Assembly: GCF_000222605.1 (NCBI RefSeq)
Contig: NZ_AFWF01000231.1
Span: forward strand, 1-64,000
Source: Vibrio ichthyoenteri ATCC 700023
Lineage (GTDB): Bacteria > Pseudomonadota > Gammaproteobacteria > Enterobacterales > Vibrionaceae
DNA: 64,000 nucleotides
Direction of reading: 5' to 3'
Below the pieces are notes generated by a model. The model was not told where the DNA came from and searched no databases. It saw only the letters and a list, made by a program, of their open reading frames with translations. Positions 47,148 to 55,970 of the stretch are shown here, in pieces. Within the stretch, counting starts at the first letter, position 1. The number at the start of each line of letters is the position of its first letter. The position numbers and the translations under genes were made by a program.

Positions 47148-48161
47148 ATGAAAAAGCTGCTCACACTTTCTGCACTAGCTTGTGCAACTATCGCCCCAAC
47201 AGCAATGGCTGCTGATGAAGTGAACGTATACTCTTATCGTCAACCTTTCCTAGTTGAACCAATGTTCAACGAGTTCACTAAAGAAACAGGCATCAAAGTA
47301 AACGTTAAGTTTGCTAAAAAAGGCTTAGCAGAAAAGCTAGCTCAAGAAGGTGAGTACAGCCCAGCAGACGTTGTTCTAACCGTTGATATCAGCCGTTTGT
47401 CTGAATTAACAGAGAAAGGCTTAGTTCAACCAGTGAACAGCGACATTCTTGAAAAAAATATTCCAGCGCAATACCAAGATACCGATAACGAGTGGTTTGC
47501 ACTGACTACTCGTACTCGTAGCGTTTACTCCTCGCGTGATCGTGTTGGCAAACTAGGCCAAGACTTTACGTATGCAGACCTTGTGAAACCTGAATTCAAA
47601 GGCAAAATCTGTACTCGTAGCGGTAAGCACCCTTACAACGTATCTTTGGTTTCTGCGATGATTGCTGAGAATGGCGAAGCGGCAACTAAAGAGTGGTTGG
47701 AAGGCGTAAAAGCGAACCTAGCACGCAAACCGCAAGGTAACGATCGTGCGCAAGTGAAAGCGATCAAAGAAGGTCTATGTGATGTGGCACTAGGTAACAG
47801 CTACTACCTAGGTAAAATGGTTAATGACCCAGAGCAACTTGCGTGGGCAGAGTCGGTATACATCAACTTCCCTAACCAAGAAACCACCGGTACGCACGTA
47901 AACATCTCTGGTATGGCAATGGCGAAATACGCACCAAACAAAGAGAACGCTCAGAAACTGATGGAGTTCCTAGCGGGTGACGTTGCGCAAAACATGTACG
48001 CAGAAGTGAACTACGAATACCCAGTTAAACCAGGTGTTAAACCTTCTGAGCTAGTAGCATCGTGGGGAGAATTTAAAGCGGACCCAATTTCTCTTGATGA
48101 AATCGCTGATCACCATGAAGCAGCTATCAAGTTACTTGATGAAGTGAAATTTGACCTGTAA
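47148..48161 (+). CDS. fbpA: Ferric iron ABC transporter substrate-binding protein
   Basis: Periplasmic Fe(III)-binding protein, 337 residues with a cleavable signal peptide (about 1-21, AMA-ADE). The mature protein begins VNVYSYRQPFL and includes the Tyr-rich iron site SYYLGKM, typical of the FbpA/FutA family. It feeds the downstream permease (fbpB) and ATPase (fbpC). A TATAAT promoter overlapped by a Fur box lies upstream. A hairpin in the 88-bp gap to fbpB probably raises its level above the membrane parts. Confidence 0.93.
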   Translation: MKKLLTLSALACATIAPTAMAADEVNVYSYRQPFLVEPMFNEFTKETGIKVNVKFAKKGLAEKLAQEGEYSPADVVLTVDISRLSELTEKGLVQPVNSDILEKNIPAQYQDTDNEWFALTTRTRSVYSSRDRVGKLGQDFTYADLVKPEFKGKICTRSGKHPYNVSLVSAMIAENGEAATKEWLEGVKANLARKPQGNDRAQVKAIKEGLCDVALGNSYYLGKMVNDPEQLAWAESVYINFPNQETTGTHVNISGMAMAKYAPNKENAQKLMEFLAGDVAQNMYAEVNYEYPVKPGVKPSELVASWGEFKADPISLDEIADHHEAAIKLLDEVKFDL

Positions 48162-48201
48162 TCACATCTAAGGGTATAACAGTACCCAATGTGTTAAAGG
48201 A

Positions 48202-48229
48202 ATGAGGTGTATTTGTATTTACACCTCAT
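48202..48229 (+). other. Intercistronic hairpin fbpA-fbpB
   Basis: ATGAGGTGTA, TTTGTATT, TACACCTCAT: a 10-bp perfect stem between fbpA and fbpB with no U-run after it. Such stems often protect the upstream mRNA 3' end and lower downstream expression. Confidence 0.7.
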
Positions 48230-48249
48230 CAGCCTGATATGACTAGGCG

Positions 48250-49875
48250 ATGAAAGAAAATAATTATTTCTGGAAAACCAGCAGTGGGGTGCTTGCTCTA
48301 CTGCTGGTTTTACCTATCTTAGCGATATTTTTTACAGCTGTTGGCGAAACAGATCAGCTCTTCTCTCACTTGATGTCTACAGTGATGACCACTTACACCT
48401 ATAATACGGTGGTGCTGGTTATCGGCGTGATGCTGCTCTCCCTTCTCTTTGGTATTCCTTCTGCATGGTTAATGGCGATGTGCCGTTTGCCAAGCGAGCG
48501 TATTTTGCAATGGGCGCTCGTTCTACCACTGGCGATGCCGGCCTATATTGTTGGCTATATCTTTACCGATTGGTTTGATTTTGCCGGCCCGATTCAAATT
48601 GCATTGCGCGATATGATGGGGTGGCAAGCTGGAGACTATTGGTTCCCTGATATTCGTACTTTAGGTGGTGCGATTATTGTCCTTGCTTTGGTGCTGTATC
48701 CTTACGTTTACCTCCTGTGTCGCGCCGCGTTTATGGAACAAAACGTCTCGTTACTGCAATCGGCTCGTCTATTGAAATGTTCTCCTTGGCAAAGCTTCTT
48801 TCGTATTTCATTGCCTTTAGTACGTCCGGCGATAGCGGTAGGCTTGTCGCTGGTGGCTATGGAAACTATCGGCGATTTTGGTACCGTGAGTTACTTTGCT
48901 GTGAATACGCTCACCACTGCGGTTTACGATACTTGGCTCGGCTATTCTAGTTTAACGGCTGCAGCAAAAATCTCGGTGATTATGTTGGTATTTGTGATTC
49001 TGTTGTTGTCGCTAGAGCGCTACAGCCGCCGTAAACAAAAACTGTTTCAAAGCCAATTTAGCAGCCGTGAAGATTTCAGGTATGAACTGCGTGGTTGGAA
49101 AAAATGGCTCGCACTTATCTGGTGTTGGGGCTTGGTGGCCGTCGCCTTTATCTTCCCGTTAGGGCAGTTGTGTATCTATGCCTACAAGTATTTTGCCCAA
49201 AGCTGGACACCTGAATTTCAACAATACGCACTCAACAGTCTTTATGTTTCATTAAGTGCGGCAGTGATTGGTGTGCTTATCGCATTGGTGGTGAACTTCT
49301 ATCATCGTTTAAATGCCAGTCGAGCCTCTTTGGCGTTTATGCGTCTTTCATCTATGGGTTACGCTGTTCCCGGCACGGTATTGGCGATTGGTGTGATGGT
49401 TCCGGTTATCTTTATGGATCATGCCGTTAATGATTTGGCCAAAGCGATGGATTGGGGGCGGCCTGGATTGATTTTTTCAGGCTCGATGTTTGCGATTATT
49501 TTTGCGCTGGTTGTACGCTTTTCTGCGGTGGCGATTGGTAGTATTGAGAGCAGTCTTAGCAAGGTATCACCATCGTTAGATATGGCATCGCGTACCATGG
49601 GATGCAACCCAAACACGATGCTGTTACGAGTTCATGTGCCATTGATTCGTCGTGGAGCACTGATTGCCGGTTTATTAGTGTTTATTGAGTCGATGAAAGA
49701 GCTCAATGCTTCGCTGTTATTGCGCCCGTTTAATTTCGAAACTCTGGCGACGTATGTATTTAACTATGCGTCGGATGAGCATCTTGAGTTGGCTGCAATG
49801 CCCGCTGTAATTTTAGTGTTAGTTGGCCTTGTGCCACTAGTATTGGTCAATCGTTCTTTAGAGCAGGTACATTGA
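48250..49875 (+). CDS. fbpB: Ferric iron ABC transporter permease
   Basis: Inner-membrane permease of 541 residues formed by two fused permease halves, about 12 helices, as usual for FbpB/ThiP. Each half shows an EAA-type cytoplasmic loop (ARLLKCSPWQSFFRISLP and ASRTMGCNPNTMLLRVHVP). It stands between fbpA and fbpC; its stop overlaps the fbpC start by 4 nt. The N terminus lies 20 nt past the hairpin. Confidence 0.93.
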   Translation: MKENNYFWKTSSGVLALLLVLPILAIFFTAVGETDQLFSHLMSTVMTTYTYNTVVLVIGVMLLSLLFGIPSAWLMAMCRLPSERILQWALVLPLAMPAYIVGYIFTDWFDFAGPIQIALRDMMGWQAGDYWFPDIRTLGGAIIVLALVLYPYVYLLCRAAFMEQNVSLLQSARLLKCSPWQSFFRISLPLVRPAIAVGLSLVAMETIGDFGTVSYFAVNTLTTAVYDTWLGYSSLTAAAKISVIMLVFVILLLSLERYSRRKQKLFQSQFSSREDFRYELRGWKKWLALIWCWGLVAVAFIFPLGQLCIYAYKYFAQSWTPEFQQYALNSLYVSLSAAVIGVLIALVVNFYHRLNASRASLAFMRLSSMGYAVPGTVLAIGVMVPVIFMDHAVNDLAKAMDWGRPGLIFSGSMFAIIFALVVRFSAVAIGSIESSLSKVSPSLDMASRTMGCNPNTMLLRVHVPLIRRGALIAGLLVFIESMKELNASLLLRPFNFETLATYVFNYASDEHLELAAMPAVILVLVGLVPLVLVNRSLEQVH

Positions 49876-50906
49876 TGAGCTGTGCACTTTCTATTCATAA
49901 CCTTACCTGTAAATACGATGAGCAGACAACGATCTTAAAAGAGCTGTCTCTGGCAGTAGAGCAAGGCGAAATTATCTGTTTATTAGGGGCAAGTGGCTGC
50001 GGTAAAACGACCTTGCTAAAGGCAATTGCTGGTTTGTTGCCATTGAGTTCAGGCTCTATGACGCTTAATTGCATGACGATTGATGATGGTGAAAACTGGT
50101 TACCGCCAGAGCAACGTAATATCGGCATGATTTTCCAAGATTATGCTCTTTTTCCTCATTTAACGGTGGAGCAGAATGTCGCTTTCGGTTTGAGTGATTT
50201 GAGCGGTGATGAGAAACGTCATGTGGTGGCAGAAATGTTGGAGTTGGTACATTTAACTGGCTTTGGCGAGCGTTACCCGCACCAGCTTTCTGGTGGTCAA
50301 CAGCAGCGTGTTGCGATTGCTCGTTCATTGGCCTACAACCCAGACTTATTGTTGTTAGATGAACCGTTCTCAAATATCGATACTCAAGTTCGTCACGAAT
50401 TGATTGGTGAAATTCGCAAGATCTTTAAGCAACAAGGGGTGACGGCTATTTTTGTTACTCATAGCCGTGAAGAAGCATTTGCATTCGCCGATAAAATGGC
50501 GGTGATGAACCACGGTGTGATTGAGCAATATGGTACGGCAACCGAACTTTACTACCAACCTTCAAGCAAGTTTGTTGCTGATTTTCTTGGTGGCGGCAGC
50601 TACATCGCGGCAAAACGGTTGTCAGAATATGAGTTTGATACTGAACTTGGTGTCATTGAAGCCACGGCGCAGCAGCCGATTGAGTTGTCGGCACAATGTG
50701 AATTATTGCTCCGCCCGCAGTATATCCAAATTAGTGCGGTGGAAGAGAGCAGTGTGGTCGTGACTGAGCAGCAATTTATGGGGGATCATTGTCGTTACGT
50801 CATTAATGCCAATGGCCATCGCTTGCTTGCCAGTTCGTCAGAACCGCTTGAGATCGGGCAGGCAGTCTCTGTCAAAGTTGAAACTCAGGGTATTCTGGCG
50901 TTTTAA
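49872..50906 (+). CDS. fbpC: Ferric iron ABC transporter ATP-binding protein
   Basis: ATPase of the FbpABC iron importer, 344 residues. Walker A GASGCGKTT, signature LSGGQQQR, Walker B LLLLDEPF and H-loop VTHSREEA are complete, with a C-terminal TOBE-like regulatory domain from about residue 235. It overlaps fbpB by 4 nt. The stop codon overlaps the stop of the convergent ribbon-helix-helix gene in a TTAA tetranucleotide. Confidence 0.93.
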   Translation: MMSCALSIHNLTCKYDEQTTILKELSLAVEQGEIICLLGASGCGKTTLLKAIAGLLPLSSGSMTLNCMTIDDGENWLPPEQRNIGMIFQDYALFPHLTVEQNVAFGLSDLSGDEKRHVVAEMLELVHLTGFGERYPHQLSGGQQQRVAIARSLAYNPDLLLLDEPFSNIDTQVRHELIGEIRKIFKQQGVTAIFVTHSREEAFAFADKMAVMNHGVIEQYGTATELYYQPSSKFVADFLGGGSYIAAKRLSEYEFDTELGVIEATAQQPIELSAQCELLLRPQYIQISAVEESSVVVTEQQFMGDHCRYVINANGHRLLASSSEPLEIGQAVSVKVETQGILAF

Positions 50907-51187
50907 GCATGATTTAACTGAATGCGTTGCCCGCCATTAAGATAGGTTGTACAAGCGACGCGTAATAAAGAGGTAAAGTTACCCACTTCACCTCTTTTTT
51001 CTATCACTTCGTTGTAAATACGCGTTAGAAACTCAGCCACACTAATATTGGCTTCGGCGGCAATGTCATCGATGACTTTCCAAAAAACCGCTTCCAGTCG
51101 AACACTGGTTACCACTCCATCAATTCGAACCGATTTTGATTTTAGCGCGAACAATTCCACTTCGGCGCCGGAGTATATCTCACACAT
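50903..51187 (-). CDS. Ribbon-helix-helix domain protein
   Basis: Ninety-four-residue protein resembling the RHH_4-type arylsulfatase regulator-like family. The segment KSVRIDGVVTSVRLEAVFWKVIDDIAAEANIS fits a beta-strand followed by two helices that usually bind DNA. The start at ATG 51187 has AGGAG 8 nt upstream; an open reading frame reaching back to 51337 would overlap the neighbouring gene and lacks a ribosome site. Its target is unknown. It is 98 nt behind the DJ-1 gene and meets fbpC tail to tail. Confidence 0.8.
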   Translation of the reverse strand: MCEIYSGAEVELFALKSKSVRIDGVVTSVRLEAVFWKVIDDIAAEANISVAEFLTRIYNEVIEKRGEVGNFTSLLRVACTTYLNGGQRIQLNHA

Positions 51188-51285
51188 CTTAAGCGCTCCT
51201 TTTGATTCGGAAAGATCAGCATAATGGTTTGGCAGAAAATCACAGTACTCCTTTGGTCTAACCGAGTGACAAAACCAATTTTGAA

Positions 51286-51846
51286 TTAAGTGAGTTGTTG
51301 GTTGAATTGTGCCAGCCATGCGGGATGAGCAGGCCATGCTGGTGCCGTAATAAATTGCCCGGAGGTGATAGCCTGATCCATCTCGAGTTCAACATATGTC
51401 GCTCCTGCAAGCTCAACTTCTGGCTGACAGGCTGGGTAAGCTGAAATCTGTTGTCCTTCAATAATGTTTGCAGCGGTGAGTAGTTGTGCACCGTGGCAAA
51501 TCGCCGCGATCGGCTTATTGTCTTGGTAGAAAGCTTGAACTAAGACGAGCACCTCTGGATTGAGCCTTAAATACTCAGGGGCGCGGCCACCGGGGATCAA
51601 TAGTGCATCGTACTGAGTTGAATGTACGCTTTGGAAGCTTTGATTGAGAGTGAAATTATGGCCGACTTTTTCTGTGTAAGTTTGGTCACCTTCAAAGTCA
51701 TGAATCGCGGTTTTAATTTGTTCGCCTGAAATTTTGTTGGGGCAGACGACATCAACATCATGTCCTAACATTTGTAGCGCTTGAAACGGCACCATGAGCT
51801 CGTAATCTTCAACAAAATCGCCGGCAATGATCAGTACTTTGGCCAT
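51286..51846 (-). CDS. DJ-1/PfpI family protein
   Basis: A 186-residue class I glutamine amidotransferase-like fold. The nucleophile elbow AICHGAQLL carries the reactive Cys, and an early Glu lies in EDYE, the DJ-1/PfpI pair. Members act as proteases, deglycases or glyoxalases; the exact reaction is not evident. It precedes the ribbon-helix-helix gene on the same strand. The pgm terminator lies upstream of it. Confidence 0.85.
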   Translation of the reverse strand: MAKVLIIAGDFVEDYELMVPFQALQMLGHDVDVVCPNKISGEQIKTAIHDFEGDQTYTEKVGHNFTLNQSFQSVHSTQYDALLIPGGRAPEYLRLNPEVLVLVQAFYQDNKPIAAICHGAQLLTAANIIEGQQISAYPACQPEVELAGATYVELEMDQAITSGQFITAPAWPAHPAWLAQFNQQLT

Positions 51847-51942
51847 GTGGAGTTATCCCTTGTTTGTGATTGAGTAATTAACTTAACAACTCATTTACAA
51901 TTGGTGGTAATAAGGGATTACTACATTAAAAATTTTAGCGAT

Positions 51943-51966
51943 AAAAAAGCCCGGCTAATGCCGGGC
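51943..51966 (-). terminator. Terminator of the chitobiose operon
   Basis: GCCCGGC, TAAT, GCCGGGC; read on the minus strand the 7-bp GC-only stem is followed by TTTTTTAT. It is 41 nt past the last gene (phosphohexomutase) and ends the leftward operon. Confidence 0.92.
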
Positions 51967-52006
51967 AATGCTCTCACCTATAGGGTATGAGGAGCTTGGT
52001 AAAATC

Positions 52007-53419
52007 TTACAGTTGCAAGAACTCTTTTACCTGCTGCACCACACGTTCAGCGGTCTCTTTGTCTGCCATTTCAGCAAAGATACGCAGTAGTGGTTCGGTA
52101 CCAGAGAAGCGAGCGATAACCCAGCCGCCATTCTTAAAGTACACTTTCGCACCGTCTTCATAGCTGACTTTTTCGATATCAAAATCGAATTCAGGAAGTT
52201 GTTTGTCGACGTAAATTTTGCTGTAAAGCGCATCTCTGTGTGCCGGTCTAAATTTGCAATCACCTTCCGCGGTATAGGCGTAGCCGTATTTCGAGTAGAT
52301 CTCATCGAGCAGCTCGGAAATCTTCTTACCCGTAACAGAGATCATCTCAACCAACAGGCTTGAGGCGAATACGCCATCTTTGCCTTTGATGTGACCACGA
52401 ATGGTCAGGCCGCCTGAACTTTCACCACCGATAAGCGAATCATCGGCTTCCATTTGTGAGCTGATGTGTTTAAAGCCTACTGGAACCTCAAAGCTCTTCT
52501 CGCCGTGATCTGCGGCAATCTTGTCCAAGATATGCGTGGTCGCGATGTTACGTACTACAGAACCTTTCCAGCCTTTGTACTCAAGCATGTAGTAGTAAAG
52601 CAGCATCAGCACTTCATTTGGATGAATAAAGTGACCTTTTTCATCGATGATACCCAGACGGTCAGCATCCCCATCGGTACCGATACCAATGTCGTAGCCT
52701 TCATGAGCGACGATGTGCATCAGACGATAAAGCGTTGCCGCACTTGGTGATGGCATCAAGCCACCAAAGTCTGGGTTCTTACCGTCATTGATTACGTCGA
52801 CTTCACAGCGGCCATTGATCAAAACCGTTTGTAGGGCATTTTTCGCCACGCCAAACATAGGATCGATCAGTACGCGTAGATTGGCTTTTTTGATCGCTTC
52901 GATGTCGATGAAGTTAATGATTGAATCGACAAAGGCGTTCATTGGGTTGATGATTTCAACCAGTTGGTCAGCCAGCGCTTGTTCAAAATCGACACTTTTC
53001 ACTTGTTCAGCGGTTAGAGTCGCAATCTGCTGTTCCACTTTTTGTGTGATGACTTCATCTGCATCACGGCCACCTTCAATGAAAATTTTAATCCCATTGT
53101 AGTCAGCAGGGTTGTGCGAAGCGGTAATGCAAGCAGAGTAAGCACAGTTGCGCTCTTTTGCTTCAAACATCACGATAGGGGTTGGAACAAACTTGTCGAT
53201 GAAGCTGACTTTAATGTTGTTAGCTGCAAGAACTTCAGAGAACCAACATGCAGCTTTGTCAGACAAGAAACGACGGTCATAACCGATGATAAAACCGCGT
53301 TCAGCGACGTTTTCATCGTTAATAATATTAGAGAGTGCTTGGGCAACAAGACGAACGTTGTCTTTGGTAAATTCTTCACCAATGAAGGCGCGCCAGCCGC
53401 CTGTACCAAATTGGATCAT
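52007..53419 (-). CDS. Phosphohexomutase, probable GlcNAc-phosphate mutase of chitobiose use
   Basis: Alpha-D-phosphohexomutase of 470 residues. The phosphoserine loop is TASHNPADYNG, the metal loop GTDGDADRLG, the sugar loop GGESSGGL, and the phosphate site RFSGTEPLLRI. The start at ATG 53419 has AAGGAA just upstream and gives MIQFGTGGWR. As last gene behind a chitobiose phosphorylase it probably turns GlcNAc-1-P into GlcNAc-6-P; annotation as phosphoglucomutase is also common. It begins 49 nt after chbP. Confidence 0.88.
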   Translation of the reverse strand: MIQFGTGGWRAFIGEEFTKDNVRLVAQALSNIINDENVAERGFIIGYDRRFLSDKAACWFSEVLAANNIKVSFIDKFVPTPIVMFEAKERNCAYSACITASHNPADYNGIKIFIEGGRDADEVITQKVEQQIATLTAEQVKSVDFEQALADQLVEIINPMNAFVDSIINFIDIEAIKKANLRVLIDPMFGVAKNALQTVLINGRCEVDVINDGKNPDFGGLMPSPSAATLYRLMHIVAHEGYDIGIGTDGDADRLGIIDEKGHFIHPNEVLMLLYYYMLEYKGWKGSVVRNIATTHILDKIAADHGEKSFEVPVGFKHISSQMEADDSLIGGESSGGLTIRGHIKGKDGVFASSLLVEMISVTGKKISELLDEIYSKYGYAYTAEGDCKFRPAHRDALYSKIYVDKQLPEFDFDIEKVSYEDGAKVYFKNGGWVIARFSGTEPLLRIFAEMADKETAERVVQQVKEFLQL

Positions 53420-53468
53420 GGGATATTCCTTAGGAAAGAGGGCAGCAGCGTGACTGCTGCCCATCAGA

Positions 53469-55877
53469 TTAGCCTAGTGTTACGATAACTTCGTTTACTG
53501 AGCCTTCCGCTTGAACCGGTACAGCAGTACCCGTGATTTGCTCGCCATTTAGCGTAATAGATTTCACGCCTTTGCTGACTGAATCTGGGTTAACAACTTG
53601 GATGTTGTACGTTGCACCTAGCCATTGACGAGTCACTTCAAATCCAGGCCAGTTAGTTGGGATACATGGATCGATAGTTAGACCATCAAAACCGGTACGA
53701 ACACCAAGAATAAAGTTAGTCACAGCGAAGTAAGCCCAACCTGACGTACCAGTTAGCCATGGGTGGTTTGCACGACCATGGTCTTGGTGGTCACGACCCA
53801 TGATGAACTGAACGTATGAGTATGGTTCTGCATAACGTTTTTCAATCATGTCGTTTTGGTTGTATGGGTTTAGTGCATCGTAGAACTTCATTGCACGGTC
53901 ACCACGACCTAGTTTTGCTTCCGCAACCCATGCCCATGGGTTTGGATGCGAGAAGATAGCGCCATTCTCTTTCACGCCTTGGTAAACGCGAGTCACAAAA
54001 CCGATGTCATCATTTGGCGTTGCAAATGATGGTGAGTTTAGGTGTAGACCGTATTCAGAGAATAGGTTCTCATCAACTGCATCCATCGCTTTTTCACCGC
54101 GCTCTTGAGAAACCGCACCAGATAGTACTGCTAGCGTGTTTGACTCAAGGTGTACACGGCCTTCCGCTTGTTGCGCAGTACCGATCTTGTCGCCATTCTT
54201 AGTTAGACCGCGAATGTACCAGCCACCTTCGTTATCCCACAGGTGTGTTTCACACGCTTCACGAACGTTAGCCGCCATGATGGTGTACTTCTCGACATCT
54301 TCTTCTTTGCCTAGGAATTTCGCTAGGTCAATAAACTCTTGTAGTGCCCAGAAGTGTAGGAATGACACCATTGAAGACTCACCACCGCCTAGGTTTAGAC
54401 AGTCGTTCCAGTCTGCACGTAGGCCTTTACAGATACCCGTTTGACCAACGTATTCTGCAGAGAAGTCCAGTGCCGCTTTCATGTGATCGTAAACAGTAGC
54501 AACGCCGCCATCTGCGTAAGGGATCATTTCATTGAAGAAGCTGTGCTCGCCGGTTTCCATCACGTACTTACAGATAGTCGGAACTAACCATAGGTGGTCA
54601 TCAGAACAGGTATCTTCGATACCGTGGATCTTGTCATCATCTGATGGGGTAGGGACAACCGTTGGTGATTTAGATGGTTCAACATCCGCTTTCTCTGGAT
54701 CAAACCAATCAGGATCAAATAGGTGCAGACCGTAACCGGCTTTTACTTGACCGCGTAGTAGGTCAACCAGACGCTTACGCGTCATCGCTGGGTTTGCGTG
54801 TGGCACAGAGATCGCATCTTGCGCCGTATCGCGGTAACCCAAACCAGTACGGCCGCCCACTTCGATGAACGAAGCAAAGCGAGACCAAACTACACACGTT
54901 TCAGCTTGGTATAGAGTCCATGCGTTGATCATGGTATCTAGACCTTCGTTAGGCGATTTCACTTGGAATTTCGCACAACGCTCATCCCAGTGTGCTTTGA
55001 TGCCAGCGAATGCGTTATCTACTTCAGCAAGGTTTTGGTATTTGGTACGTAGACGCTCACCATTGCCTTTACCGATACCAAGGATGTAAGCGAAGCGAAC
55101 TTCTTGGCCAGGTTGAATAACAAATTGTTTATGTAGAGAACCACAGTGGTTGTAACAAGTTTGCGCAGTGTTGAAACACTTGCCTTGCTCTACCGCTAGT
55201 GGGTTTGCTTCATCGCGGTATGCGCCAAGGAAGCTGTCACGTTGACCATCGTATGAATCTGGATCAAACGTTGACGCTAGGTAGTAGAAACCTTCGAAAT
55301 CGTTAGTGTTGTAGTAAAGATCGTATTCGATCACGCCATCGTTGTAAGACGTACCCGCAGAGTACAGAGACATCTGGTGGTTTTGGTTGTCAGATTGGAT
55401 ATGGCTGAAAGAGAATTCAACAAAAGAGAAAGCACTGATAGTACGTGGCTTATCTGACGTGTTTTTGATCACAACATCCCAAACTTCAGCATCTTCGCCT
55501 TTAGGAACGAATAGCGTTTTAGTTGCTTCAATGCCGTTGTAATCACACTTGAATTTCGAGTAAGACAGGCCGTGACGAACTTCGTAGCTCGCTTCGTCCA
55601 AGCTCTTCGCTACTGGTTGCCATGAGATTGACCAGTAATCGCCAGTCTCATCATCACGCAAGTAAACGTAGTGTCCTGGGCGATCAAATGTCGCGTTTGG
55701 ACGGAATTTTGTCACACGGTTGTACTCTGGAGAGTTGTAGAAAGAATAACCGCCAGCATTGTGTGAGATAACAGTACAGAATTTTTCTGTACCTAGGTAG
55801 TTCGTCCATGGTGCAGGCACGTCAGGGCGAGTAATGACATATTCGCGATTGTCGTTATCGAAATAGCCGTATTTCAT
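53469..55877 (-). CDS. chbP: N,N'-diacetylchitobiose phosphorylase (GH94)
   Basis: Splits diacetylchitobiose with phosphate into GlcNAc-1-P and GlcNAc in the cytoplasm, saving ATP. The start at ATG 55877 (802 residues, AAGGAA upstream) aligns with the characterised V. proteolyticus enzyme from its first residue, and it puts the catalytic Asp of DWNDC at 492, the published number. The glycine-rich HLESNTLAVLSG and HANPAMTRKR segments also match from memory. Codon choice suggests good expression. The family includes cellobiose phosphorylases, but the near identity to chitobiose enzymes is decisive. Confidence 0.95.
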   Translation of the reverse strand: MKYGYFDNDNREYVITRPDVPAPWTNYLGTEKFCTVISHNAGGYSFYNSPEYNRVTKFRPNATFDRPGHYVYLRDDETGDYWSISWQPVAKSLDEASYEVRHGLSYSKFKCDYNGIEATKTLFVPKGEDAEVWDVVIKNTSDKPRTISAFSFVEFSFSHIQSDNQNHQMSLYSAGTSYNDGVIEYDLYYNTNDFEGFYYLASTFDPDSYDGQRDSFLGAYRDEANPLAVEQGKCFNTAQTCYNHCGSLHKQFVIQPGQEVRFAYILGIGKGNGERLRTKYQNLAEVDNAFAGIKAHWDERCAKFQVKSPNEGLDTMINAWTLYQAETCVVWSRFASFIEVGGRTGLGYRDTAQDAISVPHANPAMTRKRLVDLLRGQVKAGYGLHLFDPDWFDPEKADVEPSKSPTVVPTPSDDDKIHGIEDTCSDDHLWLVPTICKYVMETGEHSFFNEMIPYADGGVATVYDHMKAALDFSAEYVGQTGICKGLRADWNDCLNLGGGESSMVSFLHFWALQEFIDLAKFLGKEEDVEKYTIMAANVREACETHLWDNEGGWYIRGLTKNGDKIGTAQQAEGRVHLESNTLAVLSGAVSQERGEKAMDAVDENLFSEYGLHLNSPSFATPNDDIGFVTRVYQGVKENGAIFSHPNPWAWVAEAKLGRGDRAMKFYDALNPYNQNDMIEKRYAEPYSYVQFIMGRDHQDHGRANHPWLTGTSGWAYFAVTNFILGVRTGFDGLTIDPCIPTNWPGFEVTRQWLGATYNIQVVNPDSVSKGVKSITLNGEQITGTAVPVQAEGSVNEVIVTLG

Positions 55878-55970
55878 CTTAATTTCCTTTTTACCAAGAG
55901 CCACTCTTAGGTGGTTAAAATTTTAAGCTAGAGAAAACAACTAACATTGTTATGTGTTAGCTTGTTATTT

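Noticed and set aside
51188-51337. N-terminal extension of the ribbon-helix-helix protein
   Set aside because: It would overlap the DJ-1 gene and lacks a ribosome site, while AGGAG supports ATG 51187.
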